Shown here piece after piece: positions 1-7,357 of a stretch of 12,140 bases of DNA (positions are counted from its first letter, which is position 1; every line of letters starts with the position of its first letter). A program made the translations under genes and the position numbers. The notes under the pieces were generated by a model, which was not told the origin of the DNA, searched no databases, and saw nothing but the letters and a program-made list of their open reading frames with translations. Source of the stretch: Candidatus Hydrogenedentota bacterium (GTDB lineage Bacteria > Hydrogenedentota > Hydrogenedentia > Hydrogenedentales > CAITNO01); contig SKQZ01000055.1 in NCBI GenBank assembly GCA_007118765.1, forward strand, positions 1-12,140. Reading direction: 5' to 3'.

Positions 1-1103
1 AACTTCACCCGGTGGTGTGCCTCGTATTTATCACGCAACCCCTTGATGATCTCGATGGTTTGATCAACAGACGGCGCTTCCACCATGATGGTCTGGAATC
101 GTCGTGCCAGAGCGGAATCTTTCTCAATATGTTTGCGGTATTCGTCCATGGTAGTGGCGCCGATACACTGCAATTCACCGCGCGCCAATGCCGGTTTTAG
201 CATGTTGGCCGCATCCACGGCGCCTTCGGCGGCGCCTGCGCCCACGATGGTATGCAATTCGTCAATGAACAGAATGATATTGTCTGCGCGACGGATTTCT
301 TTCATGACCGACTTGAGCCGCTCTTCAAACTGGCCACGATATTTGGTGCCCGCCACAACCCCGGCCAAATCCAATGTCAGCACACGGCGTTTTAACAAGA
401 GGTCGGGCACATCACCGCTGATAATGGCCTGTGCCAGTCCTTCGACAATGGCGGTTTTGCCCACGCCTGCCTCGCCGATGAGCACGGGATTGTTCTTGGT
501 ACGCCGACTCAGCACTTGAATCACACGCTCAATTTCATCTTCGCGCCCAATCACAGGGTCCAGTTTGTCTTCGCGGGCAAGCTGGGTCAAATCCCGTCCA
601 AACGCATCCAGCGCAGGGGTCTGCGACTTGCGCCCCGCCTGTGCTTCCTGCCCGCCGGGACGCCCTTGACTGCCAAGCAACCGGGTCACTTCCACTTGCA
701 ACCTGTTTGCGTCTATCTTCATGTCTTGCAGCACTTTGGCCGCAATGCCCTCTCCCTCTTTCAACAGTCCAAGGAGTATGTGCTCAGTGCCAATGTAGTT
801 ATGATTAAAACGGCGCGCTTCTTCCACCGCAAGTTCCAACACTTTCTTGGCACGGGGCGTAAATGTGATGTCGTCACTGCTTACGGCCGCCGTACCCGGC
901 TGTACCTGCTGCTCAATCTCCGTGGAGAGGGCGTCTATGTCAACGCCAAGGTTCTCAAGCGCACGCGCTGCAATGCCCTCGGATTCACGGCATAATCCCA
1001 GCAGGATGTGTTCTGTGCGAACATATTCGCTGCCAAGTCGCACGGCCTCCTCACGGGCGGCGCTGACAACATGCTTTGCTCTTTCGGTAAATCGCTCCCA
1101 CAT
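1..1103 (-). CDS. clpC: ClpC-type AAA+ unfoldase, N-terminal part (C-terminus beyond window)
   Basis: This is the Hsp100 unfoldase that feeds substrates to ClpP in the cytoplasm. About 367 residues are visible from the N-terminus. Two Clp_N repeats occupy roughly residues 1-75 and 80-145 (RTEHILLGL near 29-37, GTEHILLGLLKEGEGIA near 105-121). A short Gly/Gln-rich linker follows, then the TPALDAFGRDLT entry into the first AAA+ domain. That domain has Walker A GEAGVGKT (210-217), Walker B ILFIDELHT (277-285) with D281 and E282, sensor-1 GATT (315-318) and the arginine pair R334/R335. The start MWERFTERAKHV and the short linker match ClpC better than ClpB, although the middle domain and second ATPase that would settle it are outside the window. 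The ATG at 1103 has an AGGTAAG-like Shine-Dalgarno site about 8 bases upstream. The gene is divergent from nnrD. No CIRCE or CtsR-type direct repeat is visible in front of it. Confidence 0.93.
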   Translation of the reverse strand, partial: MWERFTERAKHVVSAAREEAVRLGSEYVRTEHILLGLCRESEGIAARALENLGVDIDALSTEIEQQVQPGTAAVSSDDITFTPRAKKVLELAVEEARRFNHNYIGTEHILLGLLKEGEGIAAKVLQDMKIDANRLQVEVTRLLGSQGRPGGQEAQAGRKSQTPALDAFGRDLTQLAREDKLDPVIGREDEIERVIQVLSRRTKNNPVLIGEAGVGKTAIVEGLAQAIISGDVPDLLLKRRVLTLDLAGVVAGTKYRGQFEERLKSVMKEIRRADNIILFIDELHTIVGAGAAEGAVDAANMLKPALARGELQCIGATTMDEYRKHIEKDSALARRFQTIMVEAPSVDQTIEIIKGLRDKYEAHHRVK

Positions 1104-1123
1104 AGAAAATGCTTACCTGTATT

Positions 1124-1140
1124 ATTGCCGTTGCGGCAAT
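1124..1140 (-). other. Small perfect hairpin in the clpC leader
   Basis: A 7-bp perfect inverted repeat, ATTGCCG / CGGCAAT, encloses a 3-base loop. It lies between the proposed clpC promoter and its ribosome binding site, about 20 bases before the start codon. It has no T tract in the direction of clpC, so it is not an intrinsic terminator. It could be an RNA hairpin in the leader or a small operator. It does not match CIRCE. The pairing is seen directly; any function is inference. Confidence 0.4.
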
Positions 1141-1175
1141 GTTACCCGAAAACAACCCTGAATCAAATCCCGTGA

Positions 1176-1204
1176 AGTATAGCATGAAAGGCCTCTGTGA
1201 CTAA
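1176..1204 (-). promoter_or_regulatory. Putative clpC promoter (extended -10)
   Basis: On the minus strand a TATACT hexamer (1176-1181) is preceded by TGC, giving an extended -10 element. Seventeen bases upstream the -35 position (1199-1204) reads TTAGTC, a weak match. The transcript would have a leader of about 65 bases containing the 1124-1140 hairpin. The call rests on hexamer matching only. Confidence 0.4.
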
Positions 1205-1252
1205 ACTTTCAAACGAAAACACGCACCTGTCACACCCGTCCATCGTTGAACG

Positions 1253-1282
1253 TTGCTTTATGCTGATAAACAGTAGCATAAT
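1253..1282 (+). promoter_or_regulatory. Putative nnrD-thiL promoter
   Basis: TTGCTT (1253-1258) and CATAAT (1277-1282) are spaced by 18 bases and lie about 30 bases in front of the nnrD start. The -10 matches consensus at 5 of 6 positions and the -35 at 3 of 6. This is the only good plus-strand candidate in the 210-base gap between clpC and nnrD. Confidence 0.4.
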
Positions 1283-1313
1283 GGACACGGTTACTTGAAC
1301 AGGAGATGTCCCC

Positions 1314-2210
1314 ATGGTGGAGTTGTTGTCTCAGCAAGAGATTCGGCGTCTGCTGCCGGAACGCCCCGGCAACAGTCACAAAGGGACTTTCGGCCATTTG
1401 TTTGTCTTGGCGGGTTCCCGCCGGTTTTCAGGCGCGGTCAAACTGACATGCGATGCCGCCATGCGCTCCGGTGTCGGCCTGGTAACAGCAGGCGTGCCTG
1501 CGCCACTAATTGATGCGCTCGCCGGATTCATGGCAGAACCCATGCTACTGCCGCTTCCCGCCACGGACGCAGGGACAACCGCTTACGAGGCGGCGGACGC
1601 CATTCACGACTTCATTGAGGACAAATCGGCAATGGTGGTGGGGCCGGGTTTATCGCAGGAACCATCCACCATGCGGTTGTCGCGACGGCTTGCCCTCGAA
1701 CGTCGGATACCCTTGCTGCTGGATGCCGACGGCTTAAATGCCTTTGCCGCACGCCGTACGCGACATGTATTGCGCGACACCACATGCGACGTGCGCGCTG
1801 TGTTTACGCCGCACCCGGGAGAAATGGCGCGGCTCGCCGGATTAGACACCGCCTCCGTGCAACAGGACCGCGCCGGTGTGGCCTCCAAGTGCGCCGCGCT
1901 ATGGCATGCAACGGTGGTCTTGAAAGGAGCGGGCACCATTGTGGCCGCACCGGACGGACAAGTGCGCCAGTGTCCCGTGGGCAATGCCGGCATGGCTACC
2001 GGCGGCTCAGGCGATGTGTTGTCAGGCATCATTGGCGCATTGCTTGCCCAAGGATGCGCGGCTTTTGAGGCGGCTTGTATCGGCGTGTACGCCCACGGGT
2101 TGGCGGGCGACCTTGCGGCGCAGATAAAGACGGAACGCGGCCTGATCGCGCGCGACATCATTGACGCATTACCCGCAGCGTGGCAGACAATTGAAGAGAC
2201 GGCCTCATGA
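1314..2210 (+). CDS. nnrD: ADP/ATP-dependent NAD(P)H-hydrate dehydratase
   Basis: This is a metabolite-repair enzyme of the ribokinase-like fold that dehydrates (S)-NADHX/NADPHX back to NAD(P)H at the expense of a nucleotide. The 298 residues carry the family hallmarks: GHLFVLAGS near 27-35, a VVGPGL motif at 108-113, LDADGLN (136-142), FTPHPGEMARL (164-174), VLKGAGT (202-208) and the NAGMATGGSGDVLSG anion-hole/catalytic stretch (224-238). YAHGLAGD follows at 259-266. It corresponds to the C-terminal half of the bifunctional Nnr/YjeF protein; the N-terminal epimerase domain (NnrE) is absent, so an epimerase should be encoded elsewhere. The ATG at 1314 is chosen because AGGAG lies 8 bases upstream. 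The gene overlaps thiL by 4 bases (ATGA), implying translational coupling. Confidence 0.95.
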   Translation: MVELLSQQEIRRLLPERPGNSHKGTFGHLFVLAGSRRFSGAVKLTCDAAMRSGVGLVTAGVPAPLIDALAGFMAEPMLLPLPATDAGTTAYEAADAIHDFIEDKSAMVVGPGLSQEPSTMRLSRRLALERRIPLLLDADGLNAFAARRTRHVLRDTTCDVRAVFTPHPGEMARLAGLDTASVQQDRAGVASKCAALWHATVVLKGAGTIVAAPDGQVRQCPVGNAGMATGGSGDVLSGIIGALLAQGCAAFEAACIGVYAHGLAGDLAAQIKTERGLIARDIIDALPAAWQTIEETAS

Positions 2211-3196
2211 GTGGTTTGGACGGTTTGGGCGAGTTTGGGCTTATCCGGGCACTGACACAGGGGTTGCCCCAGACGGATTCGGTGGTGTGCGGCGTGGGTG
2301 ACGATTGCGCGGTGGTGCAATTCGGGGATACGCAGATACTGTTGTCTTGCGACGCGGTAGTAGAAAACATCCATTTCCGACGGGATTGGGCGGCGCCCGA
2401 GGCCATCGGATGGAAAGCGGCGGCGGCGGCACTCAGCGATATTGCGGCCATGGGCGGCACAGCCCGCTGTATCTTGACAACACTCGGCTGCGAACACGAG
2501 ACCTCCCCTTCTTTCCTGAAAGCAGTCTATGCCGGGATAGACGCGTTGGTGCGGGAATATGATGTGGCGATTGTCGGCGGCGATACCGTGCGCACCCAAC
2601 AGGGGCTTATGCTGGATATCACGGCGGTCGGTGAGGTAAACGGCGCTGCCGCACCCAAATACCGCCGCAACGCGAAACCGGGCGATATTGTTGCCGTTAC
2701 AGGCTACCCCGGCGCTGCCGCCCTTGGTCTGGCCGCGCTGGAGCGGGGCGACAAAGGGCCGGAATCCTTAATCGAAGCGCATGTGCGTCCCCGTCCGCAA
2801 CTTGCCGCGGGAGCATGGCTGGGCCGGGAACCTGCCGTGCATGCCATGATAGATATCAGCGACGGACTTGCGTCGGACCTGGGGCATATCGCAACATGCA
2901 GCAACGTGAGTATCGCCATTGAAAGCGCCGCGCTGCCGGCCTCAGCCGATATGCACAGGTACGCAGAGAAGATCGGTCGGTCAATTGCCGCCTGTGCCTT
3001 GGGCGGCGGTGAAGACTACGAACTGGCCTTTACCATCGCGCCCGAACACGCAACATCGTTAAAAGAGCGGTTCTGTGCCGCCTTTGATCTGCCACTTGCC
3101 TTTATCGGCGCCGTTCACTCTGGCGCGGCGGCCGTGCTCGTGGATGACGCGCCCGTACCTGCGAAAGGCTACAACCATTTTCAGCCGGAAAAATAG
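2207..3196 (+). CDS. thiL: Thiamine-monophosphate kinase
   Basis: ThiL phosphorylates thiamine monophosphate with ATP to give thiamine pyrophosphate, the last step of cofactor synthesis. The 329 residues have the usual length and the PurM-like two-domain order. Visible motifs are GVGDDCAV (29-36), the metal-binding CDAVVENIHF segment (48-57), SDIAAMGG (77-84), GGDT (124-127), VRPRPQ (193-198), DISDGLASDLGH (216-227), GGGEDYEL (266-273) and the terminal GYNHF (321-325). All key acidic residues appear intact. It starts inside the nnrD stop region (ATGA at 2207-2210), so the two genes form one transcription unit. Its last 16 bases overlap the 3' end of the convergent peroxiredoxin-like gene. The start of ThiL proteins at the GEFGLI segment (residues 8-13) fits this start. 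Confidence 0.95.
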   Translation: MSGLDGLGEFGLIRALTQGLPQTDSVVCGVGDDCAVVQFGDTQILLSCDAVVENIHFRRDWAAPEAIGWKAAAAALSDIAAMGGTARCILTTLGCEHETSPSFLKAVYAGIDALVREYDVAIVGGDTVRTQQGLMLDITAVGEVNGAAAPKYRRNAKPGDIVAVTGYPGAAALGLAALERGDKGPESLIEAHVRPRPQLAAGAWLGREPAVHAMIDISDGLASDLGHIATCSNVSIAIESAALPASADMHRYAEKIGRSIAACALGGGEDYELAFTIAPEHATSLKERFCAAFDLPLAFIGAVHSGAAAVLVDDAPVPAKGYNHFQPEK

Positions 3197-3762
3197 TCCG
3201 GTTCATCGCCCTGCTTCCACTTAATATTACAGCCGATACTGGGCTTCTGCGGTTCCGGCACGGGCGTTCCCGCCAACACGGCATCAAGCGCGGCGCGCAG
3301 GTCTGCACCTGTTACCGGCTTGTCGTTGCCGGGTCGGGCATCGTCCAGTTGACCGCGATACGCTAATTTCAGATCACGATCAAAAAGGAAGAAGTCAGGT
3401 GTGCAGGCGGCGCGATAGGCCTTTGCCGTCGCTTGCGTGGCATCGTAAAGGTAGGGGAACGTGTAACCCGCCAGTCGCACTTCCTCCGCCATTTTATCCG
3501 GACTGTCGTCGGGATGGGTCGTCACATCATTGGACATGATCGCCACCACGCCAACACCCTTCTCCTGATAGTCCGCTCCCAATGCAGCCAACTGATCGCG
3601 CACATGTTTTACAAAGGGACAATGATTGCAAATGAACATTACAAGCAGTGCGTTTGCGCCTTTGAAATCCGCCAGAGAAACGGTGTTGCCCGTTGTATCC
3701 GGCAGTGAAAAATCCGGCGCTTGGGTCCCCAGCGGCATCATGGTGGATGCTGTTTGTACCAT
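3181..3762 (-). CDS. Peroxiredoxin-like / thioredoxin-fold family protein (CNHCPFVKH type)
   Basis: The 193-residue protein has the AhpC/TSA-like thioredoxin fold: APDFSLPDTTG (15-25), a beta strand LLVMFICNHCPFVKH with the CXXC pair C45/C48, then SNDV and the cis-proline-type CTPDFFLFD segment (120-128). The C-terminal block SIGCNIKWK contains C178. This pattern is that of the PRX_like1 group, usually annotated only as thioredoxin family protein; the physiological substrate is not established. There is no signal peptide, so it is probably cytoplasmic. AGGAGG lies 9 bases before the ATG at 3762, a strong ribosome binding site. It follows yhhN by 50 bases on the same strand with no terminator between, so the two are probably co-transcribed. 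The 3' end overlaps thiL on the opposite strand by 16 bases. Confidence 0.88.
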   Translation of the reverse strand: MVQTASTMMPLGTQAPDFSLPDTTGNTVSLADFKGANALLVMFICNHCPFVKHVRDQLAALGADYQEKGVGVVAIMSNDVTTHPDDSPDKMAEEVRLAGYTFPYLYDATQATAKAYRAACTPDFFLFDRDLKLAYRGQLDDARPGNDKPVTGADLRAALDAVLAGTPVPEPQKPSIGCNIKWKQGDEPDYFSG

Positions 3763-3812
3763 ACTTGTTTTCCTCCTGTTGTCGCATTTGCCGCAATCGT
3801 GCCGAACGAGGC

Positions 3813-4451
3813 TTACTGTGTATACAACGGTGTCATGGCGAGCAACACCTGACCACCGTAATACAGCGGCAGGCCAATGTAAGCATTGGCCCGGCCGGGC
3901 GCAACAAACCGGTCGCGCGCCACGAAAATATCGGAGCTGTAAAAAAGAATCGCGCCAATGGGAAGAAGCACCCCGCCCCGTGATGTGGCCGCACTGACGG
4001 CCAAGGCCGTCATAACGCTAATTACCGTCACGTACGCGTACACCGGCACGCGCATGGAACCCAAATGCGGGTGGAGCCAGCGCATGATAAACACGCCCGG
4101 CAACAATAACAACAGCATCGCGACAACTGCACTGGGGGCGCTCACGCCATACACGACAAATGCGCCGCAGTAAGCCACGTGAGCAAGAAAAAACGATATC
4201 AACCCCAGCATGAAGATGGTGGAACTGCGGGAAATCAGGAACAAATCGCCCCACCAGGAAAAGACCAGTCCCGCGAGAATAACCTGTCCGTATGTACTGC
4301 GCACACCGCCGGATGCGATACACAGGGCAATGAACCCCGTGGAAGCAAGCAACTTGAACAAACCATGCAGATAGTTTTCATGGGACAGAAAGCAAAGCAG
4401 CAGGATCACCGCCAACACCGTCAGTCCTAATGCAACAATAATAGCCTCCAC
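3813..4451 (-). CDS. YhhN family membrane protein (lysoplasmalogenase-like)
   Basis: A 212-residue hydrophobic protein with about seven or eight predicted membrane segments. It carries the YhhN/TMEM86 signature: FSWWGD (64-69), a glycine then FFLAHVAY (87-94), GAILFYSSD (166-174) and LYYGGQ (196-201). Characterised members hydrolyse the vinyl-ether bond of lysoplasmalogens in the membrane; whether this protein does so is inferred from family membership. The start codon is GTG at 4451, chosen because AGGAG lies 9 bases upstream and the first membrane helix begins at once. An extended -10 promoter precedes it. It is followed after 50 bases by the peroxiredoxin-like gene, suggesting a two-gene unit. 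Confidence 0.85.
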   Translation of the reverse strand: MEAIIVALGLTVLAVILLLCFLSHENYLHGLFKLLASTGFIALCIASGGVRSTYGQVILAGLVFSWWGDLFLISRSSTIFMLGLISFFLAHVAYCGAFVVYGVSAPSAVVAMLLLLLPGVFIMRWLHPHLGSMRVPVYAYVTVISVMTALAVSAATSRGGVLLPIGAILFYSSDIFVARDRFVAPGRANAYIGLPLYYGGQVLLAMTPLYTQ

Positions 4452-4498
4452 CTTATAACGCTCCTTTTCTGTACTGTCGTTATCCTGAAGACGCCACT

Positions 4499-4528
4499 AT
4501 TATATCATGCCCTGCACACGCATGCACA
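4499..4528 (-). promoter_or_regulatory. Putative promoter of yhhN / peroxiredoxin-like unit
   Basis: On the minus strand a perfect TATAAT (4499-4504) is preceded by TGA, giving an extended -10 element. The -35 position (TGTGCA, 4523-4528, spacing 18) is a poor match, which is tolerable with an extended -10. It begins right after the stop codon of the upstream oxidoreductase gene, so yhhN can be transcribed on its own. Confidence 0.55.
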
Positions 4529-4532
4529 CAGG

Positions 4533-5549
4533 CTAAAAAACATCGTTGGGGATGGGAATCTCCACCACCCGGTTTTCCTCCACAGACGCAATGGCCGCCT
4601 CAATCACCCGTTGCGCGGCCAACCCGTCCGCGCCGGAGGCCTCAATATCTTCCGGCGACGCACCTTCGGACACCTGGGCAATAAAGCGGTGAATGCGATT
4701 CTTAAAGGTGTCGTCGAACACTTTTTCGGGTATAACACCAAAAGGCGTATTGTTAATCACCGTCTTTTCGCAGTTGTTCGCCGGGTACCATGTCAACCTG
4801 TACATCATGTCGTCCAACACAAACCGGCCCGCCACACCCGCCACCTCGCAACGTTCCATGGGATGCCCCCGCTCAATGTCATAGCTGCCGGTAAGCCCGC
4901 CAACGGCGCCGCAGGCGAATTTGAAGTTGAAGTGTGCTGTGGACCATATCTGTCTGCCGGGGGCGCGCGCGACAAAACACTGCACAGCGGCAATGTCGCC
5001 GCAGAAATAGCGCAACACGTCAATGGTGTGTGGGTGCAAGGCTTTTAACTGGAACCACGGCGAGGATTCACGGGGATTTTTGATCCACATGGCCATGTTT
5101 GCAAAGAGCACGTGGCCAAGTCGTCCGTCATTGATCCATTGTCTTGCAATGCCCGTCAACCTCGTAAAGCGGTGGTTCAGGTTTATTCCATAGCACACAC
5201 CGCGTTCGCGGGCCATGCGCACCATCTTTTCCGCCTCGGCAACATCATTGGAGATGGGTTTTTCGCCAAGCACATGACAACCCGCCTCAAGTGCCTGCAT
5301 GGTGGGCGCGTAATGGTCGCTGCCGTATTCGTGCCCGCCGGTGCATACGCCACAAATATCGGGCTTTACCGTTCGCAGCATTTCCGCAGCATCATAAAAC
5401 GGGAGCGCGCCAAATCGGGCTGCCGCCGCATCCGCGCGTTCAGGAAGGATGTCACACACGCCAACCAGCTCACAGTCGGGATGCTCGCCATAATGACGCG
5501 CATGAACATTGCCGATGGGACCCAGCCCAATGATTGCAACTCGCAACAC
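4533..5549 (-). CDS. Gfo/Idh/MocA family NAD(P)-dependent oxidoreductase
   Basis: A 338-residue cytoplasmic oxidoreductase. It starts with a Rossmann fold, VAIIGLGPIG, carrying the GxGxxG motif at residues 8-13, followed by the GVCD strand (30-33) that ends in the acidic cofactor-ribose contact. The family EKP motif is E96-K97-P98, with the lysine expected to be catalytic. In the C-terminal alpha/beta domain, LHPHTIDVLRYFCGD (171-185) supplies the H174xxxD-like active-site pair H174/D177. Length is typical. The substrate, probably a sugar, inositol or related polyol, cannot be read from the sequence. The start is GTG at 5549, with AGGAG 7 bases upstream. It lies downstream of groEL on the same strand but is separated from it by an intrinsic terminator, so it likely has its own promoter. 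Confidence 0.92.
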   Translation of the reverse strand: MLRVAIIGLGPIGNVHARHYGEHPDCELVGVCDILPERADAAAARFGALPFYDAAEMLRTVKPDICGVCTGGHEYGSDHYAPTMQALEAGCHVLGEKPISNDVAEAEKMVRMARERGVCYGINLNHRFTRLTGIARQWINDGRLGHVLFANMAMWIKNPRESSPWFQLKALHPHTIDVLRYFCGDIAAVQCFVARAPGRQIWSTAHFNFKFACGAVGGLTGSYDIERGHPMERCEVAGVAGRFVLDDMMYRLTWYPANNCEKTVINNTPFGVIPEKVFDDTFKNRIHRFIAQVSEGASPEDIEASGADGLAAQRVIEAAIASVEENRVVEIPIPNDVF

Positions 5550-5578
5550 AATACTACTCCTTTTGCTGGTGTTGGCTT

Positions 5579-5607
5579 ATTGTACCGCCTCGACCCGACG
5601 AAGTTCA
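5579..5607 (-). promoter_or_regulatory. Weak candidate promoter for the Gfo/Idh/MocA gene
   Basis: TACAAT on the minus strand (5579-5584) matches the -10 consensus at 5 of 6 positions. The -35 position at 17-base spacing reads TGAACT (5602-5607), 3 of 6. It sits between the groEL terminator and the GTG start, where a promoter would be expected. This is a low-strength call. Confidence 0.3.
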
Positions 5608-5631
5608 TCTTGTTTCACAGGGCGCCGGATC

Positions 5632-5667
5632 AAAAACGGCGTGCGAATGAACACATCCGCACGCCGT
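5632..5667 (-). terminator. Intrinsic terminator of groEL
   Basis: Read on the minus strand, a perfect 10-bp stem ACGGCGTGCG / CGCACGCCGT (arms 5658-5667 and 5636-5645) encloses a 12-base loop and runs directly into TTTT. It begins 22 bases after the groEL stop codon. It isolates groEL from the oxidoreductase gene downstream. Confidence 0.9.
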
Positions 5668-5688
5668 GTTGCGATAACTTCATGAGAA

Positions 5689-7281
5689 CTATTTGTCGTC
5701 GTCCTCTTCAGGGGCATCGGTAATCAGGCACTCGGTGGTGATGATCATGGCCGCGGCGCTAACCGCGTTTTGCAGTGCGCACCGAATCACTTTGGCCGGG
5801 TCAATGATGCCCGCCTTCACCAGGTCTTCGGTTTTGCCGGTCTCCGCGTTGTAGCCGACATTGCCTTTGGCCGCCATAATGTCATTCACAATGACACCGC
5901 CTTCGCATCCGGCGTTTTCGGCGATGGCCGACAGCGGCTGCGTCATGGCGCGGGCAAGCATCATGGCGCCGGTCTTCTCGTCGCCTTCAAGGTCCAGCTT
6001 CTCGACCTTTGTGCGGGCGCGCAGCAAGGCAACGCCGCCACCCGCCACAATGCCTTCTTCAATCGCGGCACGCGTGGCATTCAGCGCATCGTCAGCGCGG
6101 TCTTTCTTTTCTTTCAACTCCACTTCGCTCGCCGCGCCAATCTGGATCACGGCAACACCGCCCGCCAACTTCGCCAACCGCTCCTGCAACTTCTCACGGT
6201 CATAGTCGGACGTTGTCGTTTCAATGGCATTGCGGATTTGGTCGATGCGTCCTTTGATCTCTTTCTTTTTGCCGCCGCCCTGCACGATGGTGGTGTTGTC
6301 TTTGGTGATTTCAATCCGTTTTGCGGTGCCAAGATGGTCCAGTTCCACATTTTCAAGGGTCATGCCCAAATCTTCACTGATAAACTGGCCGCCCGTAAGA
6401 ATGGCGATATCCCGCAAAATCTCTTTGCGACGGTCACCGAATGCCGGCGCCTTCACGGCAGCAACATTCAATACGCCGCGCAACCGATTCACCACCAGCG
6501 TGGCAAGCGCTTCGCCTTCAAGGTCTTCGGCAATAAGCAGCAACGGCTTGCCGCTCTGCGCCACTTTCTGGAGCAAGGGCAGCATGTCACGAATGGTGCT
6601 GATTTTCTTTTCGTAGCACAAAATATACGGTTCTTCAAGTTCGACCCGCATGCTTTCGACATTCGTAACAAAATGGGGCGATATATACCCGCGATCAAAC
6701 TGCATGCCGTCCACCATCTCCACCTCGGTCTCAAAGCCTTTGCCTTCTTCGATGGTGATGACGCCGTCTTCGCCAACCCGTTCGATGGCCTGGGCAATGA
6801 TATCGCCAATGGTTGCGTCGCCGTTGGCGGACACCGTTGCCACCTGTTTGATTTCATCCGGGTTCTTAATCTTCTTCGCGGCGGAAGCCACCGCGTCCAG
6901 TGCCGCCGCAAGACCTTTTTCGATGCCCCGCTTGAGGTGCATCGGATTGGCGCCGGCGGTCACATGCCGCAGCCCCTCATGTACCAGCGCCTGGGCAAGC
7001 ACCGTCGCCGTGGTTGTGCCGTCGCCGGCAAGGTCGTTGGTTTTACTCGCCGCCTGACGCACCATGCGGGCGCCCATATTCTCAAATGGTTCTTCCAACT
7101 CAACATCCTTGGCCACCGTAACACCGTCTTTGGTTACTTTCGGGGGGCCAAAGGATTTCTCCAACAAGACGTTCCTGCCGCGCGGCCCGAGCGTGGCCTT
7201 GACCGCATTCGCAAGCTGGTCCACGCCATCCAACAACGCAAGGCGGGCGCTTTGATCGTAAAGCAATTTCTTTGCTGCCAT
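5689..7281 (-). CDS. groEL: Chaperonin GroEL (Hsp60), stand-alone copy
   Basis: This is the 60-kDa subunit of the cytoplasmic folding chamber, 530 residues from MAAKKLLYDQ. Conserved ATPase residues are present: DGVTVAK (52-58), AGDGTTTA (85-92, D87) and the catalytic-base region RADDALNATRAA (395-406, D398), then VAGGGVALLR (412-421). The apical domain has FDRGYISPHF (195-204), so the residue at E. coli Y203 is histidine. KAPAFGDRRK (277-286) and ITTECLITD (514-522) are intact. The C-terminus stops at PEEDDDK, lacking the GGM repeat tail. The ATG at 7281 is chosen over in-frame codons further upstream because AAGGAG lies 9 bases before it and MAAK is the family N-terminus. No groES lies on either side. 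It is controlled by a sigma-A-type promoter with a CIRCE operator and ends at an intrinsic terminator. Confidence 0.98.
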   Translation of the reverse strand: MAAKKLLYDQSARLALLDGVDQLANAVKATLGPRGRNVLLEKSFGPPKVTKDGVTVAKDVELEEPFENMGARMVRQAASKTNDLAGDGTTTATVLAQALVHEGLRHVTAGANPMHLKRGIEKGLAAALDAVASAAKKIKNPDEIKQVATVSANGDATIGDIIAQAIERVGEDGVITIEEGKGFETEVEMVDGMQFDRGYISPHFVTNVESMRVELEEPYILCYEKKISTIRDMLPLLQKVAQSGKPLLLIAEDLEGEALATLVVNRLRGVLNVAAVKAPAFGDRRKEILRDIAILTGGQFISEDLGMTLENVELDHLGTAKRIEITKDNTTIVQGGGKKKEIKGRIDQIRNAIETTTSDYDREKLQERLAKLAGGVAVIQIGAASEVELKEKKDRADDALNATRAAIEEGIVAGGGVALLRARTKVEKLDLEGDEKTGAMMLARAMTQPLSAIAENAGCEGGVIVNDIMAAKGNVGYNAETGKTEDLVKAGIIDPAKVIRCALQNAVSAAAMIITTECLITDAPEEDDDK

Positions 7282-7357
7282 AGCGCAATTCTCCTTCATT
7301 AAAAAATTTTCGTGAATACATACGCACCACCGCCCAGCACGAATCACCAGCCGGGCG

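Noticed and set aside
85..995. Plus-strand frames across the left end
   Set aside because: They lie opposite a clear ClpC reading frame with intact Walker motifs.
1604..2599. A 331-codon minus-strand frame spanning nnrD and thiL
   Set aside because: It crosses two well-supported genes on the other strand, and its product is rich in Arg, Cys and His without any family signature.
4511..4532. GT-rich inverted/direct repeat just after the Gfo/Idh/MocA stop codon, considered as a terminator
   Set aside because: The stem depends on several G-U pairs and no T tract follows it. The segment is better read as the upstream part of the yhhN promoter.
5770..7302. A 510-codon open frame on the plus strand opposite groEL
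   Set aside because: It is a complete antisense shadow of a highly conserved gene, its product is low in recognisable motifs, and it has no ribosome binding site of note. Long antisense frames are common opposite GC-rich genes.
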